From an uncultured Clostridia bacterium (GTDB lineage: Bacteria > Bacillota > Clostridia > Lachnospirales > Bianqueaceae): a stretch of 21,306 nt of DNA. The stretch's first letter is position 1, and each line of letters starts with the position of its first letter. The stretch lies in NCBI GenBank assembly GCA_937892735.1, contig CALBGL010000065.1, forward strand, positions 1 through 21,306, in the 5' to 3' direction. Below the pieces are notes generated by a model that did no database searches, was not told the origin of the DNA, and was given only the letters and a program-made list of their open reading frames with translations. The translations under genes and the position numbers were made by a program. Below, in pieces: positions 1 through 7,359 of the stretch.

Positions 1-1
1 T

Positions 2-217
2 TACGATTTCAATCTGATCCGGGAGGGGAAAGTACCGGATAACAAGCTGTATTGCGCGGGGATCGATGAAACGGGAATATTATTGGATGAACAATATTGG
101 AGTGATACGAGGGACTACTATAAGGTCTATCGGATACCGACAACGGCAGAGGGAGAAGAAGAGCTGCTGATCGATGTTGTAAGAGATGTTAGCATGTTTA
201 ATGTACATGGGGAGTAA
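2..217 (+). CDS. C-terminal fragment of an unidentified protein
   Basis: An open frame runs in from the left edge and ends at TAA 215-217, giving the last 71 residues of a protein (begins YDFNLIREGK, ends MFNVHGE). It is acidic and rich in Tyr and Asp, with no motif or membrane segment I recognise. The next gene, a lipoprotein, starts 19 bases after the stop behind a strong ribosome binding site, so the two are probably co-transcribed. The beta-rich look of the sequence would fit the end of a propeller-like protein resembling its neighbour, but this is only an impression. The function cannot be assigned from this fragment. Confidence 0.6.
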   Translation, partial: YDFNLIREGKVPDNKLYCAGIDETGILLDEQYWSDTRDYYKVYRIPTTAEGEEELLIDVVRDVSMFNVHGE

Positions 218-236
218 TGCTTCAAGGAGGTACCAG

Positions 237-1373
237 ATGCAGCGAATCAGATGGATTGGCTTAATCAGCATTTGTCTATTATTAGCCGGCTGTACGCAAT
301 CCAACGATGTATATACGGATGAGTATCTACCCGAGTATGATGTACAGTCAGCGTATAGCCAGATGGGCGGCAGTGTGAGCCGATACGACAATGTGTATTA
401 TATGAAGCAGGACAGTTGGCTCTTTTATTATGATGACGAAAGCAAAGCGTCCGGTAAACTTTGCGCGAAACCGGAGTGTTCCCATGATAATGAATCCTGT
501 AATGCCTATGTGGGCGCGGCTTCGGGGATACAGGTGTATGACAGCATGATATACTGGGCCGATATCACATCCAGTTTAAATATCTGGCGGATGGATCTAT
601 CAGGGAATAGTCGGGAAATGGTGATGCAAAAGCCGATAGATAGTAGCGGAACGAAGATGAACGCGCAAGTGGTTTTGCATCGAGGATATGTATATTACAG
701 TGAGATCGAGATAGAGATACAAAACGGACAAAACCAACAGACCTTTACACTAAGCCGATACGATTTGGCGCAGACAGAAGAAGAGCCGGAAATCTTATAC
801 CAGAGAGAAGATCCCCGGCTTGCAAACTATATTTGCCAATGGGATAGGAATCAGGTGTATCTTCTTTTAGATAGCAGTCTGGAAACGGGGGAGTATGCAC
901 GGACACTTTTGATTTGTGATTTGAGCAGTGGTCAGACAAAGGAATTGTGGAATGAGACATCTTTTTACTTCACAACAACGTTAATAGCCCGTGAGGGAGA
1001 ATTGCACTTGTTGAGTACAAAGCTGGTAGAAGACAGGTGGTATCAGCATACAGTGTATTCTCTGGAGAAAGGAACATGGGAACTGCAGGAAGAAGGAGAG
1101 ATTGCCGATACATGCCGATCGATCTTTCTCGTCGATGGTTTTTATGTATGGCGTATATTCCATGAAGATGAAGCCATGGGGTATGAAGTAGAGACCTGGG
1201 ATCATGAGTCAGTGTATCAAGGAGAAACAGAAGGACTGATCACGCGCGTCGGAAAAGATGAGAACGGCGTTATTCTGACGGCAGATCGCTATCTTAATGA
1301 GAACGGCGCACAGTATCTTGTCATTCGGGTATCCGAAAAGGGAGAAGAGATATTGCTGTCTTATACGAAATAG
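237..1373 (+). CDS. Secreted lipoprotein with Cys/His cluster, probable beta-propeller
   Basis: A 378-residue lipoprotein. I chose ATG 237 because AAGGAGG lies at 224-230 and the protein then opens with a textbook lipoprotein signal: Arg/Lys start, hydrophobic core, lipobox LAGC with Cys19. An earlier in-frame ATG at 186 would add a non-signal extension inside the previous gene. The mature part has repeated Tyr/Trp-rich strands (for example VYYMKQDSWLFYYD and YYSEIEI) typical of beta-propeller lipoproteins such as the DUF5050-like group common in Clostridia. A compact cluster C76-x4-C81-x-H83-x4-C88 follows the first strands and looks like a metal or disulfide site. It should be anchored to the outer face of the membrane. 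The exact role is unknown. Confidence 0.75.
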   Translation: MQRIRWIGLISICLLLAGCTQSNDVYTDEYLPEYDVQSAYSQMGGSVSRYDNVYYMKQDSWLFYYDDESKASGKLCAKPECSHDNESCNAYVGAASGIQVYDSMIYWADITSSLNIWRMDLSGNSREMVMQKPIDSSGTKMNAQVVLHRGYVYYSEIEIEIQNGQNQQTFTLSRYDLAQTEEEPEILYQREDPRLANYICQWDRNQVYLLLDSSLETGEYARTLLICDLSSGQTKELWNETSFYFTTTLIAREGELHLLSTKLVEDRWYQHTVYSLEKGTWELQEEGEIADTCRSIFLVDGFYVWRIFHEDEAMGYEVETWDHESVYQGETEGLITRVGKDENGVILTADRYLNENGAQYLVIRVSEKGEEILLSYTK

Positions 1374-1473
1374 AGCGGGAATCAATGGGGAAAGGAATTA
1401 ATATGAGAAAATCCGTTCGGACAATGCGGTTTCTAACGGCGTAAAAAATATTGCGGCTATACGCAAATTTCCT

Positions 1474-1502
1474 TTGACTTTTAGATTAAAATGTGGTATA
1501 GT
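1474..1502 (+). promoter_or_regulatory. Sigma-A-type promoter of the tRNA operon
   Basis: TTGACT at 1474-1479 and TATAGT at 1497-1502 are separated by exactly 17 bases, close to the sigma-A consensus. The predicted start lies about 30 bases before tRNA-Phe. A small hairpin (GCCAT 1522-1526 with ATGGC 1531-1535) lies in the short leader just before the mature tRNA. Confidence 0.85.
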
Positions 1503-1537
1503 AATGTTTGCTAGTCCAAGCGCCATGAATATGGCAT

Positions 1538-1610
<73 letters not shown>

Positions 1611-1615
1611 TTTGT

Positions 1616-1688
1616 GGGCCATTAGCTCAGCCGGTAGAGCACTGGACTTTTAATCCAGGTGTCTCGGGTTCGAATCCCGAATGGCTCA
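1616..1688 (+). tRNA. tRNA-Lys (TTT)
   Basis: A 73-nt cloverleaf: acceptor GGGCCAT pairs with ATGGCTC (one G-T pair), discriminator A at 1688. The anticodon stem CTGGA/TCCAG has loop CTTTTAA, giving anticodon TTT at 1649-1651. The T arm carries TTCGAAT. It is separated from tRNA-Phe by 5 bases, so both come from one transcript. The variable loop is again GTGTC with G46 at base 1661. CCA is not encoded. Confidence 0.97.
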
Positions 1689-1694
1689 CTGTTG

Positions 1695-1723
1695 CCGCCT
1701 CGTAAGGGGGCGGTTTTTATTTT
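1695..1723 (+). terminator. Terminator of the tRNA operon
   Basis: CCGCC (1695-1699) pairs with GGCGG (1709-1713), extended inward by a T-G and a C-G pair, and is followed by TTTTTATTTT. It lies directly after tRNA-Lys. I see no clear promoter between it and trmB, so partial read-through may feed trmB. Confidence 0.85.
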
Positions 1724-1745
1724 GAGTGCATAGAAGGGAGTCTTT

Positions 1746-2411
1746 ATGCGTATACGATATATGAAAGAAGCGCCGCGGATTCTGGAGGAAGCCCCCTGGG
1801 TAGTTCCGGATGGTATGGCGCTGCAAGGTCATTGGAGAGAACACTTTGATACGGAAGTCAGAGAACTCTGTCTGGAAATTGGCTGCGGAATGGGTCGCTT
1901 CATCAGCCAGATGGCGGTGCAGCATCCGGAGCAGGGGTGGATCGGTCTGGAACGGATCAGCAGTGTTTTAGCAAGAGGGATCAAGCGCTTAGAAAAGAGC
2001 GAAGAAGCGCGGATGAATCTTCGTTTTCTGCGGGGAGACGCTGTGGAGTTGAGGAATGTATTTGGACCGGGAGAGCTGGACCGGATCTATCTGAATTTCA
2101 GCGACCCATGGCCCAAGGAGCGGCACGCGAAGCGACGGCTGACAGCGCCATCGTATCTTGCGATGTATCGGATGATCCTGCGAGAAGACGGTTTGCTGCA
2201 AATGAAGACGGATAATGAAATATTGTTCAGATTCTCCTTAGAACAGCTGCAGACGCAGGGATGGCGAGTGCTGCAGGAGAGCTGGGATTTACATGGTGCG
2301 GGGATTCTGCCCGATAATGTGATGACAGAGTATGAAGAAAAGTTTACAAAGCAGGGAAAGAAAATTTGCTTTTTGCAGGCGGTTCCACAGGCGCTTGCAA
2401 AGGATTCATAA
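1746..2411 (+). CDS. trmB: tRNA (guanine-N7-)-methyltransferase TrmB
   Basis: TrmB (221 aa, normal family length) uses S-adenosylmethionine to form 7-methylguanosine at position 46 of tRNAs in the cytoplasm. The SAM-binding loop is LEIGCGMGRF (43-52), the ribose-contacting acid follows at WIGLE (E69), and RGDA has D98. The family signature NFSDPWPKERHAKRRL spans 117-132, and the C-terminal TEYEEKF motif is at 194-200. ATG 1746 has a GAAGGGAG ribosome binding site just upstream. It lies 57 bases after tRNA-Lys, and both tRNAs of that operon carry the G46 substrate base. Nothing is truncated or missing. The family assignment is firm. Confidence 0.96.
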   Translation: MRIRYMKEAPRILEEAPWVVPDGMALQGHWREHFDTEVRELCLEIGCGMGRFISQMAVQHPEQGWIGLERISSVLARGIKRLEKSEEARMNLRFLRGDAVELRNVFGPGELDRIYLNFSDPWPKERHAKRRLTAPSYLAMYRMILREDGLLQMKTDNEILFRFSLEQLQTQGWRVLQESWDLHGAGILPDNVMTEYEEKFTKQGKKICFLQAVPQALAKDS

Positions 2412-2419
2412 AAAGCACC

Positions 2420-2448
2420 TTGTTTGTCCCGCTTGCATATGATATGAT
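2420..2448 (+). promoter_or_regulatory. Probable sigma-A promoter
   Basis: TTGTTT at 2420-2425 and TATGAT at 2443-2448 with a 17-base spacer, just after the trmB stop and 28 bases before the next start codon. It would drive the small ORF at 2477 and probably the nucleoside-hydrolase-like gene, yerB-like gene and membrane gene behind it, since no terminator is visible until 5626. Confidence 0.65.
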
Positions 2449-2476
2449 AAAAGATGTCCACAGGAGGAAGATACCG

Positions 2477-2752
2477 ATGGAACGGATCATTCATCTGTAC
2501 CGGGCAGGGCATGAGGTGGGCGCTTACAGTTGGTCGCGTCTGCCGCTTCGAGAAGAGGCCATATTGGCGAGAAGCCAGGATCTGTTTGGTCATAGAAAGC
2601 CCTGTGCTAGGCAGCGAAGGGCGATTCGGACAGCGCTTCTGTTTGAACTCGAGCGCGCATTAGCATCCAGTGCGAATGGCAGACCGCCGCTCCTATGGAA
2701 GCGGTACGTACAAGCGCCGGAGTGTGACAGAATCCGATGGGGACAAAGATAA
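2477..2752 (+). CDS. Small basic hypothetical protein (91 aa)
   Basis: A 91-residue ORF (MERIIHLYRAGHEVGAYSW...) with AGGAGGAAG at 2462-2470 at good distance from ATG 2477, a promoter upstream and a downstream gene starting 25 bases after its stop. This context is the main reason to believe it is translated. A longer in-frame start at 2366 lies inside trmB and is less likely. The protein is rich in Arg, Leu and Ala, with no signal peptide, membrane segment or motif I recognise. The middle (about 28-60) could be an amphipathic helix. Function unknown; it may be a lineage-restricted protein or a spurious ORF in a leader. Confidence 0.5.
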   Translation: MERIIHLYRAGHEVGAYSWSRLPLREEAILARSQDLFGHRKPCARQRRAIRTALLFELERALASSANGRPPLLWKRYVQAPECDRIRWGQR

Positions 2753-2777
2753 ACCAAAGAATAGGGGGACACAAAGG

Positions 2778-3692
2778 ATGAATTACAACCAATACGAGTA
2801 TCCGATGCCGGAAGAGAAGAAGGTGCGGGTCATCACGGATACGGATGCCGCAAATGAAGGAGACGATCAGTTTGCCATCGTGCATACACTCCTGTCTTCT
2901 AAATTTGAGAACGTAGCCATGATCGCGGCCCACTTTGGCACACGCCACGATCATACGATGCAGGAAAGCTATGAGGAACTGGAGAGAATCTTCGGGAAGA
3001 TGGGGATGGATCCTGCGGGCGTGGTGCTTCATGGCGCGCCGCATGCGCTGCCGGATGAGAATACGCCAGTAGACTCTGAGGGAGCCAGGAAGATCATAGA
3101 AGAAGCGATGAAGGAGGATACCAGACATCTATATGTGACATTTCTGGGACCATTAACCGATTTGGCTTCGGCCTATCTCATGGAACCGGCGATTGCGGGC
3201 CGGTTGACAGCCATCTGGATTGGCGGCGGCACGTATCCGATCGGCGCGCCCGAGTTTAACCTGGGGAATGATGTCCATGCGGTTAACGTGGTGATGGGGT
3301 CGGGGATTGAGCTATGGCAGGTGCCCAAGAATGTGTATGAGATGATGCCGGTTTCGATGGCGGAACTGGAATATCGGGTAAGCCGGTGCGGCGAGATCGG
3401 GAAGTATCTGTTCGACCAGCTTGTTGAATGTTCGCTGAAACCCAGTTCGCTGCATAGTGCGTTTCGGACGGGGGAAACCTGGGTGTTGGGTGATTCGCCG
3501 GCTCCGGGGTTGATTCTTTATGAGCATCGCTGGGAGTATGATCTCATTTCGGCGCCGCGTATCAGTCCAGAGATGACTTATATTCCGGGAACAGGAGAGA
3601 GAAAGATTCGTGTATACCGCCGTATTGATTCTCGGTTGATCCTGGAGGACATGTACTGTAAGTTGGCTCTTTTTGCTGAAAAGCACAAATAA
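2778..3692 (+). CDS. Nucleoside hydrolase-like protein (IUNH superfamily)
   Basis: A 304-residue protein of the inosine/uridine-preferring nucleoside hydrolase fold, which cleaves N-glycosidic bonds of ribonucleosides using a Ca2+ held by an Asp cluster. The N-terminal metal motif reads DTDAANEGDDQFA (21-33), a variant of the canonical DTDxGxDDA. A second family block reads PEFNLGNDVHAVNVV, where classical enzymes have EFNxxxDPEAA. There is no signal peptide, so it is cytosolic. ATG 2778 is preceded by AGGGGG; an in-frame upstream ATG would run through the neighbouring ORF. It sits 18 bases before the yerB-like gene. The altered motifs place it in a divergent branch, so the substrate is uncertain and may not be a standard nucleoside. 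Confidence 0.82.
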   Translation: MNYNQYEYPMPEEKKVRVITDTDAANEGDDQFAIVHTLLSSKFENVAMIAAHFGTRHDHTMQESYEELERIFGKMGMDPAGVVLHGAPHALPDENTPVDSEGARKIIEEAMKEDTRHLYVTFLGPLTDLASAYLMEPAIAGRLTAIWIGGGTYPIGAPEFNLGNDVHAVNVVMGSGIELWQVPKNVYEMMPVSMAELEYRVSRCGEIGKYLFDQLVECSLKPSSLHSAFRTGETWVLGDSPAPGLILYEHRWEYDLISAPRISPEMTYIPGTGERKIRVYRRIDSRLILEDMYCKLALFAEKHK

Positions 3693-3710
3693 GAAAGGTT
3701 GTGACAGATC

Positions 3711-4862
3711 ATGAATAAAAGACGCTTGTCAGCGGTTTTTATGACCATTGTGATGCTTTTTGCGCTATCCTGCGGAAGCGGAGATCAGAGTTCATCCGGA
3801 GTGCAGGAGAGCAGCGCGGCACAGGAGACGTCCAGGCAGGAGGAATCATCCTTGGCGGAGGAGAGCGTGGCCGCGGAGTCTTCCGAGGCGTCTGTGCCAG
3901 AAGAGAACAGTGAAGAAGAGAGTGTGCCTGTAGTAGAACAGACGGGCAATCTCAACCCGCTGACGGGGTTGATGACCCTGAGCGATGAGGCGGTTGGCAA
4001 GCGTCCTGTCGCAATCGTGATCAACAATATTAAAGATTCGCTGCCACAGTATGGGATCGCGGGAGCGGATATTCTCTTCGAAATGGTAGCGGAGGCAGGG
4101 ATTACACGACTTTTAGGCGTGTGGGGGGACTACACTCAGATTCCGAATGTCTGCTCAGTCAGAAGTTCTCGTCCCTATTTTGTGGATTTAGCGGCGGGTT
4201 TTGACGCGCTGTATATTCATGTGGGCGGTTCCCAGGCCGGATTAGACCGCATAGAGGAACTGGGGTTAGATCATTTTGACGGTCGATATACGGATCCGGA
4301 TATCTTTGACAGAGATCCGAACCGTCTGGGCGTTTACGCTTATGAGCATACGATGTATGTGAAGGGCCCCAATATCCCGGCGCAGATGGAGGCATATGGG
4401 ATGCGGACGGATCTGGGAGAGAACTATCAAGACACGGCGTTTTTATTCAATGATCCTGCGCATCCGGTCTCCAATACGGAGGAAGCCTGTGAGAAGATTA
4501 CGATTCATTTTTCAGACGGGTATTATAGCACCTTTACGTATAACGCAAGCGATCGGCTGTATTATAAGGAGCATAGCGGAGAACCGCATATGGTGCAGGA
4601 CACGGGAACGCAGCTGGCGTTTACGAATGTGCTGGTTTTAGAAAGTGATATCACTTCGTTAGACGGATATCGAATGAGTATCAATACGGAGGGCGGCACA
4701 GGTTATTATATTTCCAATGGTGTATTGCAGGAGATTCGCTGGCGCAAGGCCACGCCCTATGATCAGATTCAAATCACGGATGAGGATGGCAATGAGGTTG
4801 CGATCAACGCGGGAAAGACCTATATAGGGCTCACAGAGTACGACTCGGAGACCTTTGGATAA
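3711..4862 (+). CDS. yerB: YerB-like lipoprotein (DUF3048)
   Basis: A 383-residue lipoprotein: signal MNKRRLSAVFMTIVMLFALSC with lipid-accepting Cys21, then a Ser/Glu-rich linker (about 22-75) and the DUF3048 region starting at NLNPLTGL. Recognisable blocks are RPVAIVINN, LPQYGIAGADILFEM, EGGTGY-type turns and the Ser-Val-Arg-Ser motif SVRSSRPYFVDLA. Family members such as Bacillus YerB are envelope proteins of unclear biochemical role, usually about 330-380 aa, so this is full length. It is probably co-transcribed with the preceding gene (18-base gap) and the following membrane protein (10-base gap). The DUF3048 assignment is strong; function is not established. Confidence 0.87.
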   Translation: MNKRRLSAVFMTIVMLFALSCGSGDQSSSGVQESSAAQETSRQEESSLAEESVAAESSEASVPEENSEEESVPVVEQTGNLNPLTGLMTLSDEAVGKRPVAIVINNIKDSLPQYGIAGADILFEMVAEAGITRLLGVWGDYTQIPNVCSVRSSRPYFVDLAAGFDALYIHVGGSQAGLDRIEELGLDHFDGRYTDPDIFDRDPNRLGVYAYEHTMYVKGPNIPAQMEAYGMRTDLGENYQDTAFLFNDPAHPVSNTEEACEKITIHFSDGYYSTFTYNASDRLYYKEHSGEPHMVQDTGTQLAFTNVLVLESDITSLDGYRMSINTEGGTGYYISNGVLQEIRWRKATPYDQIQITDEDGNEVAINAGKTYIGLTEYDSETFG

Positions 4863-4872
4863 GGGGGCTCCT

Positions 4873-5607
4873 ATGAAAAAGGAAAAAGTCATGCCTGTTG
4901 AGCGCAGTCGGTTTTGTCATCGGGTATATCTTGGTTTCTTGTGGGGATGGGGACTGTTGACAGTTTTACTGGTGGCATATGGCGCTTATGCGGCATTAGC
5001 GGCGCTGATACCGGCGGATGAGCTTTCTATGGGACTGACGGATACGGGGATGAAAGTGGGACTATCCTCTCTTCCGATCAATCTGGGTCGGGGAATTCCC
5101 TATTGGGCGATTCCGCGGAGCGGGGATCTGGCCAGCGCGGCAAACTGGATCTGGTTCTGGAATATTGTATGCGTCATGTTGTGGGAGATCCTGCCCATAT
5201 GGTTTCTGTTGTATTGGGGAAAGGGTTTCTTCAGAGAGTGTACGCCAGCCGCGTATATGGAGCAGAAGCAGGAAGAAAGCGAAAAGCAGGGAGACGGACC
5301 GAGTGCGATCGGTATCATTGGTTGGGAGCCGATGGAGCAGATCTGGAATCGAAAAAACAGCCGGCGTCTTGGGCGGACGGGCTGTATGCTGCTGATAGTA
5401 GGTCTTTGTAAGCGGACAGTATGGCTGTTGACGCTTTCTCTGGGAGTATACGGCACATGGGATTTCAGTTGGAATCAGGATATGATCGAGTTTACAACCT
5501 GCGTCGTGGGAATCCTACTGTTATTGCTCGCAAGGTTCTGGAAAAAACAGGAGCAGCAAGAGAGGCTCCTTGTGAAGAGAATATCGAGTTCGGAAACCGA
5601 AGAATAA
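4873..5607 (+). CDS. Four-TM membrane protein, possibly DUF2975-like
   Basis: A 244-residue integral membrane protein. ATG 4873 is chosen because AAGGGGG (4861-4867) lies 5 bases upstream; another in-frame start at 4855 overlaps the yerB-like gene. Hydrophobic segments lie near 19-45, 93-117, 168-194 and 205-222. Between the second and third is a charged cytoplasmic loop ending in MEQIWNRKNSRRLGRTG. A loop of this kind before the third helix resembles DUF2975-type membrane proteins, but the match is by eye and weak. It is the last gene before the terminator at 5626. No enzymatic motif is visible. Confidence 0.7.
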   Translation: MKKEKVMPVERSRFCHRVYLGFLWGWGLLTVLLVAYGAYAALAALIPADELSMGLTDTGMKVGLSSLPINLGRGIPYWAIPRSGDLASAANWIWFWNIVCVMLWEILPIWFLLYWGKGFFRECTPAAYMEQKQEESEKQGDGPSAIGIIGWEPMEQIWNRKNSRRLGRTGCMLLIVGLCKRTVWLLTLSLGVYGTWDFSWNQDMIEFTTCVVGILLLLLARFWKKQEQQERLLVKRISSSETEE

Positions 5608-5625
5608 TGGTGTATGTGGAAATTG

Positions 5626-5659
5626 AAAAAGGCTGGCGCTTTTCACGCCAGCCTTTTTT
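5626..5659. terminator. Bidirectional terminator between convergent genes
   Basis: GGCTGGCG (5631-5638) pairs perfectly with CGCCAGCC (5646-5653) around a 7-base loop. It is flanked by AAAAA on the left and TTTTTT on the right, so it can end transcription of the membrane protein (plus strand) and of the oxidoreductase (minus strand). Confidence 0.93.
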
Positions 5660-5704
5660 GTTGTGACCCCTTATATCTATCGATGATTATAAAATGAAAA
5701 TGAA

Positions 5705-6994
5705 TTAGAACTGTACCAGATCGCGAATCTTGATCGCCTGGCCGGAAGCGATGGACTTGTTAGCCGCAACGCCTGTCAGGATGGACATAGCGCCATCGAC
5801 ATAGCCGGCTGCTCTCTTGAACGGATCTTCCGGAGGATTCTCGCCGAAGATGTCTTCCAACATGACATTGTCGCCGCCGCCATGTCCGCCGACACCTCTT
5901 TCGACTTCTACTTCATATGGAGTTCCCCATATCGGGCAGACACGAATCGTCGCAGACTTCAGCGCACCCTCGTTATTGCGGTCGCCGCCAGCATTGATAT
6001 AAGACTGCTCTACCTGCTGATACTCGATCCGGCCCTTAGAACCAGTGAAGGTAACCACAAAACCTTCCCACGGGCAGTAGGAATTCAGGGAATAGGACAT
6101 CTGTGCGCCATTCTTGTACTCTACCAGTACGCTCATCGTATCCTCGATGCTGATATCATCACCGAATACGCTGCGGTCACGCAAATAACCGCTGTCGGCT
6201 TCCGCGTTCAGATAGAGACCTTCCATGCGTCCGCCATCTTTCAGATTGATCGCGAAGGGATCGTTCTTAGCGGCTTCACTACCATAGCAACGATAATAGA
6301 ACTCACGTACGCCACGGCGCTCCGCGTTTTCCTTACCATAGAAATTACGCTTACCAAAAGCGAAAACAGTCTCAGGAGAGGTTCCCAACCAGAAGTTCAC
6401 CAGATCGAAGTGATGGGTGGACTTATGTACCAGCAGACCGCCGCTGTTAGTCTTGTTTCTATGCCAACGGCGATAGTAATCAGCGCCATGCTTGGTATTC
6501 AGCAACCACTCAAAGTGTACGGAGAATACCTCGCCGATGGCATCGTTCATAATCAACTCGCGAATTTTCGTATTCGTGGGAGAATACCGATAGTTGAAAG
6601 TAACTCGCAGGTTACGGCCGGTACGCTTCTGCGTATCAATGATAGCCTGCGCCTTCTTCTCATCAATGGTCATGGGCTTTTCAGTGATGACATCGCATCC
6701 CAGCTCCATGGCGCGGATGATATATTGATGATGTGTACGGTCAATCGAGGTAACAATCACGATATCCGGCTTCGTTTCTTCGATCATCTTGTCGAACTCC
6801 GTATAGTTATAGGTAGGAACCGCGTGATACCCATAATCCTCGACAATCGTCTTGTTGGCGAAATCCATACGGGTCTGACTCAGGTCACAGAAACCTACCA
6901 GTTCGGAAGTCTCCTTATAGGTGGTTGTGATGGCCTCATAATACATTCTGGCACGTCCGCCAGTACCAACTTGTGCATAACGTTTTTTAGCCAT
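5705..6994 (-). CDS. Gfo/Idh/MocA family NAD(P)-dependent oxidoreductase
   Basis: A 429-residue dehydrogenase that probably oxidises or reduces a sugar, inositol or sugar-acid hydroxyl in the cytosol. The Rossmann loop reads GTGGRARMY (10-18); the conserved EKPMT (105-109) supplies the catalytic Lys106. The C-terminal substrate domain has GGLLVHKSTHHFDLVNFW (185-202) with Lys191, His194/His195 and Asp197 in the usual active-site arrangement. The ATG at 6994 (minus strand) is preceded by AAAGGAG (plus 7006-7012). It is transcribed alone, divergently from the HD/GH28 operon, from a near-perfect promoter. Its position beside pectin genes suggests a role in sugar catabolism, but the substrate cannot be read from the sequence. 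Confidence 0.92.
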   Translation of the reverse strand: MAKKRYAQVGTGGRARMYYEAITTTYKETSELVGFCDLSQTRMDFANKTIVEDYGYHAVPTYNYTEFDKMIEETKPDIVIVTSIDRTHHQYIIRAMELGCDVITEKPMTIDEKKAQAIIDTQKRTGRNLRVTFNYRYSPTNTKIRELIMNDAIGEVFSVHFEWLLNTKHGADYYRRWHRNKTNSGGLLVHKSTHHFDLVNFWLGTSPETVFAFGKRNFYGKENAERRGVREFYYRCYGSEAAKNDPFAINLKDGGRMEGLYLNAEADSGYLRDRSVFGDDISIEDTMSVLVEYKNGAQMSYSLNSYCPWEGFVVTFTGSKGRIEYQQVEQSYINAGGDRNNEGALKSATIRVCPIWGTPYEVEVERGVGGHGGGDNVMLEDIFGENPPEDPFKRAAGYVDGAMSILTGVAANKSIASGQAIKIRDLVQF

Positions 6995-7059
6995 ATTGCT
7001 TTTCGCTCCTTTAAAAAAGATTGATGATTTGCGCCAATATTATGCATTTGGACATTTTC

Positions 7060-7088
7060 AGTATACGCAAGGCGCGTCATTTTGTCAA
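7060..7088 (-). promoter_or_regulatory. Sigma-A promoter of the oxidoreductase gene
   Basis: On the minus strand, TTGACA (plus 7083-7088) and TATACT (plus 7060-7065) are spaced by exactly 17 bases, nearly identical to consensus. The leader to the ATG is about 60 bases. A short GCGCC/GGCGC pair (7031-7035 and 7071-7075) overlaps the promoter; it is too short to call an operator. Confidence 0.9.
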
Positions 7089-7217
7089 TAGTTATGGAAA
7101 GTCTCGCAGCAAGATATGTTGTATGAGAAAAGAACAGGGCAAGGAATGAGGAGTGGATAGGATTTAAAAGAGATGTGGGAAATCTGTGTTTGGGGAGTGG
7201 AAAAACCATAATAAATA

Positions 7218-7226
7218 TGATATACT
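7218..7226 (+). promoter_or_regulatory. Extended -10 promoter of the HD/GH28/AraC operon
   Basis: TGATATACT is an extended -10 (TG, one base, TATACT at 7221-7226). The -35 region (about 7198-7203, TGGAAA) is poor, which fits an extended -10 or an activator-dependent promoter. The sequence directly after, AGGCGTAGC, is repeated at the same place in the GH127 promoter (16228-16242). Confidence 0.65.
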
Positions 7227-7265
7227 AGGCGTAGCATGATAACTTTCAGGAGCCAGGAAACAGAG

Positions 7266-7310
7266 CCGTTTGGAGTTTGACGCCTTGGGGTGGGAGAGAG
7301 CTCCAAACGG
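7266..7310 (+). promoter_or_regulatory. Inverted repeat in the operon leader
   Basis: CCGTTTGGAG (7266-7275) is perfectly complementary to CTCCAAACGG (7301-7310), giving a 10-bp stem around a 25-base G-rich interior. It lies in the roughly 125-base leader between the extended -10 and the HD-gene start. There is no T-run after it, so it is not an ordinary terminator. It may be a regulatory RNA structure or a DNA operator; I do not recognise a known riboswitch class. Confidence 0.6.
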
Positions 7311-7359
7311 GATTAAAATTATAGGATTCTGAAAAAAGACAAGAATGGAGGGCATACAG

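Noticed and set aside
1451..1469. Terminator between the lipoprotein and the tRNA promoter
   Set aside because: TTGCG/CGCAA is only 5 bp and is followed by ATTT only; too weak to call.
2607..3128. Minus-strand open frame of 173 codons across the nucleoside-hydrolase-like gene
   Set aside because: It is the shadow of a conserved coding frame, and its composition looks like reversed coding sequence.
5882..7024. Long plus-strand open frame of 380 codons opposite the oxidoreductase
   Set aside because: It is the antisense shadow of the well-supported Gfo/Idh/MocA gene, has no ribosome binding site and no recognisable motif.
7266..7310. Known riboswitch (SAM, TPP, fluoride, c-di-GMP, THF)
   Set aside because: None of the conserved core sequences of these classes could be found around the stem.
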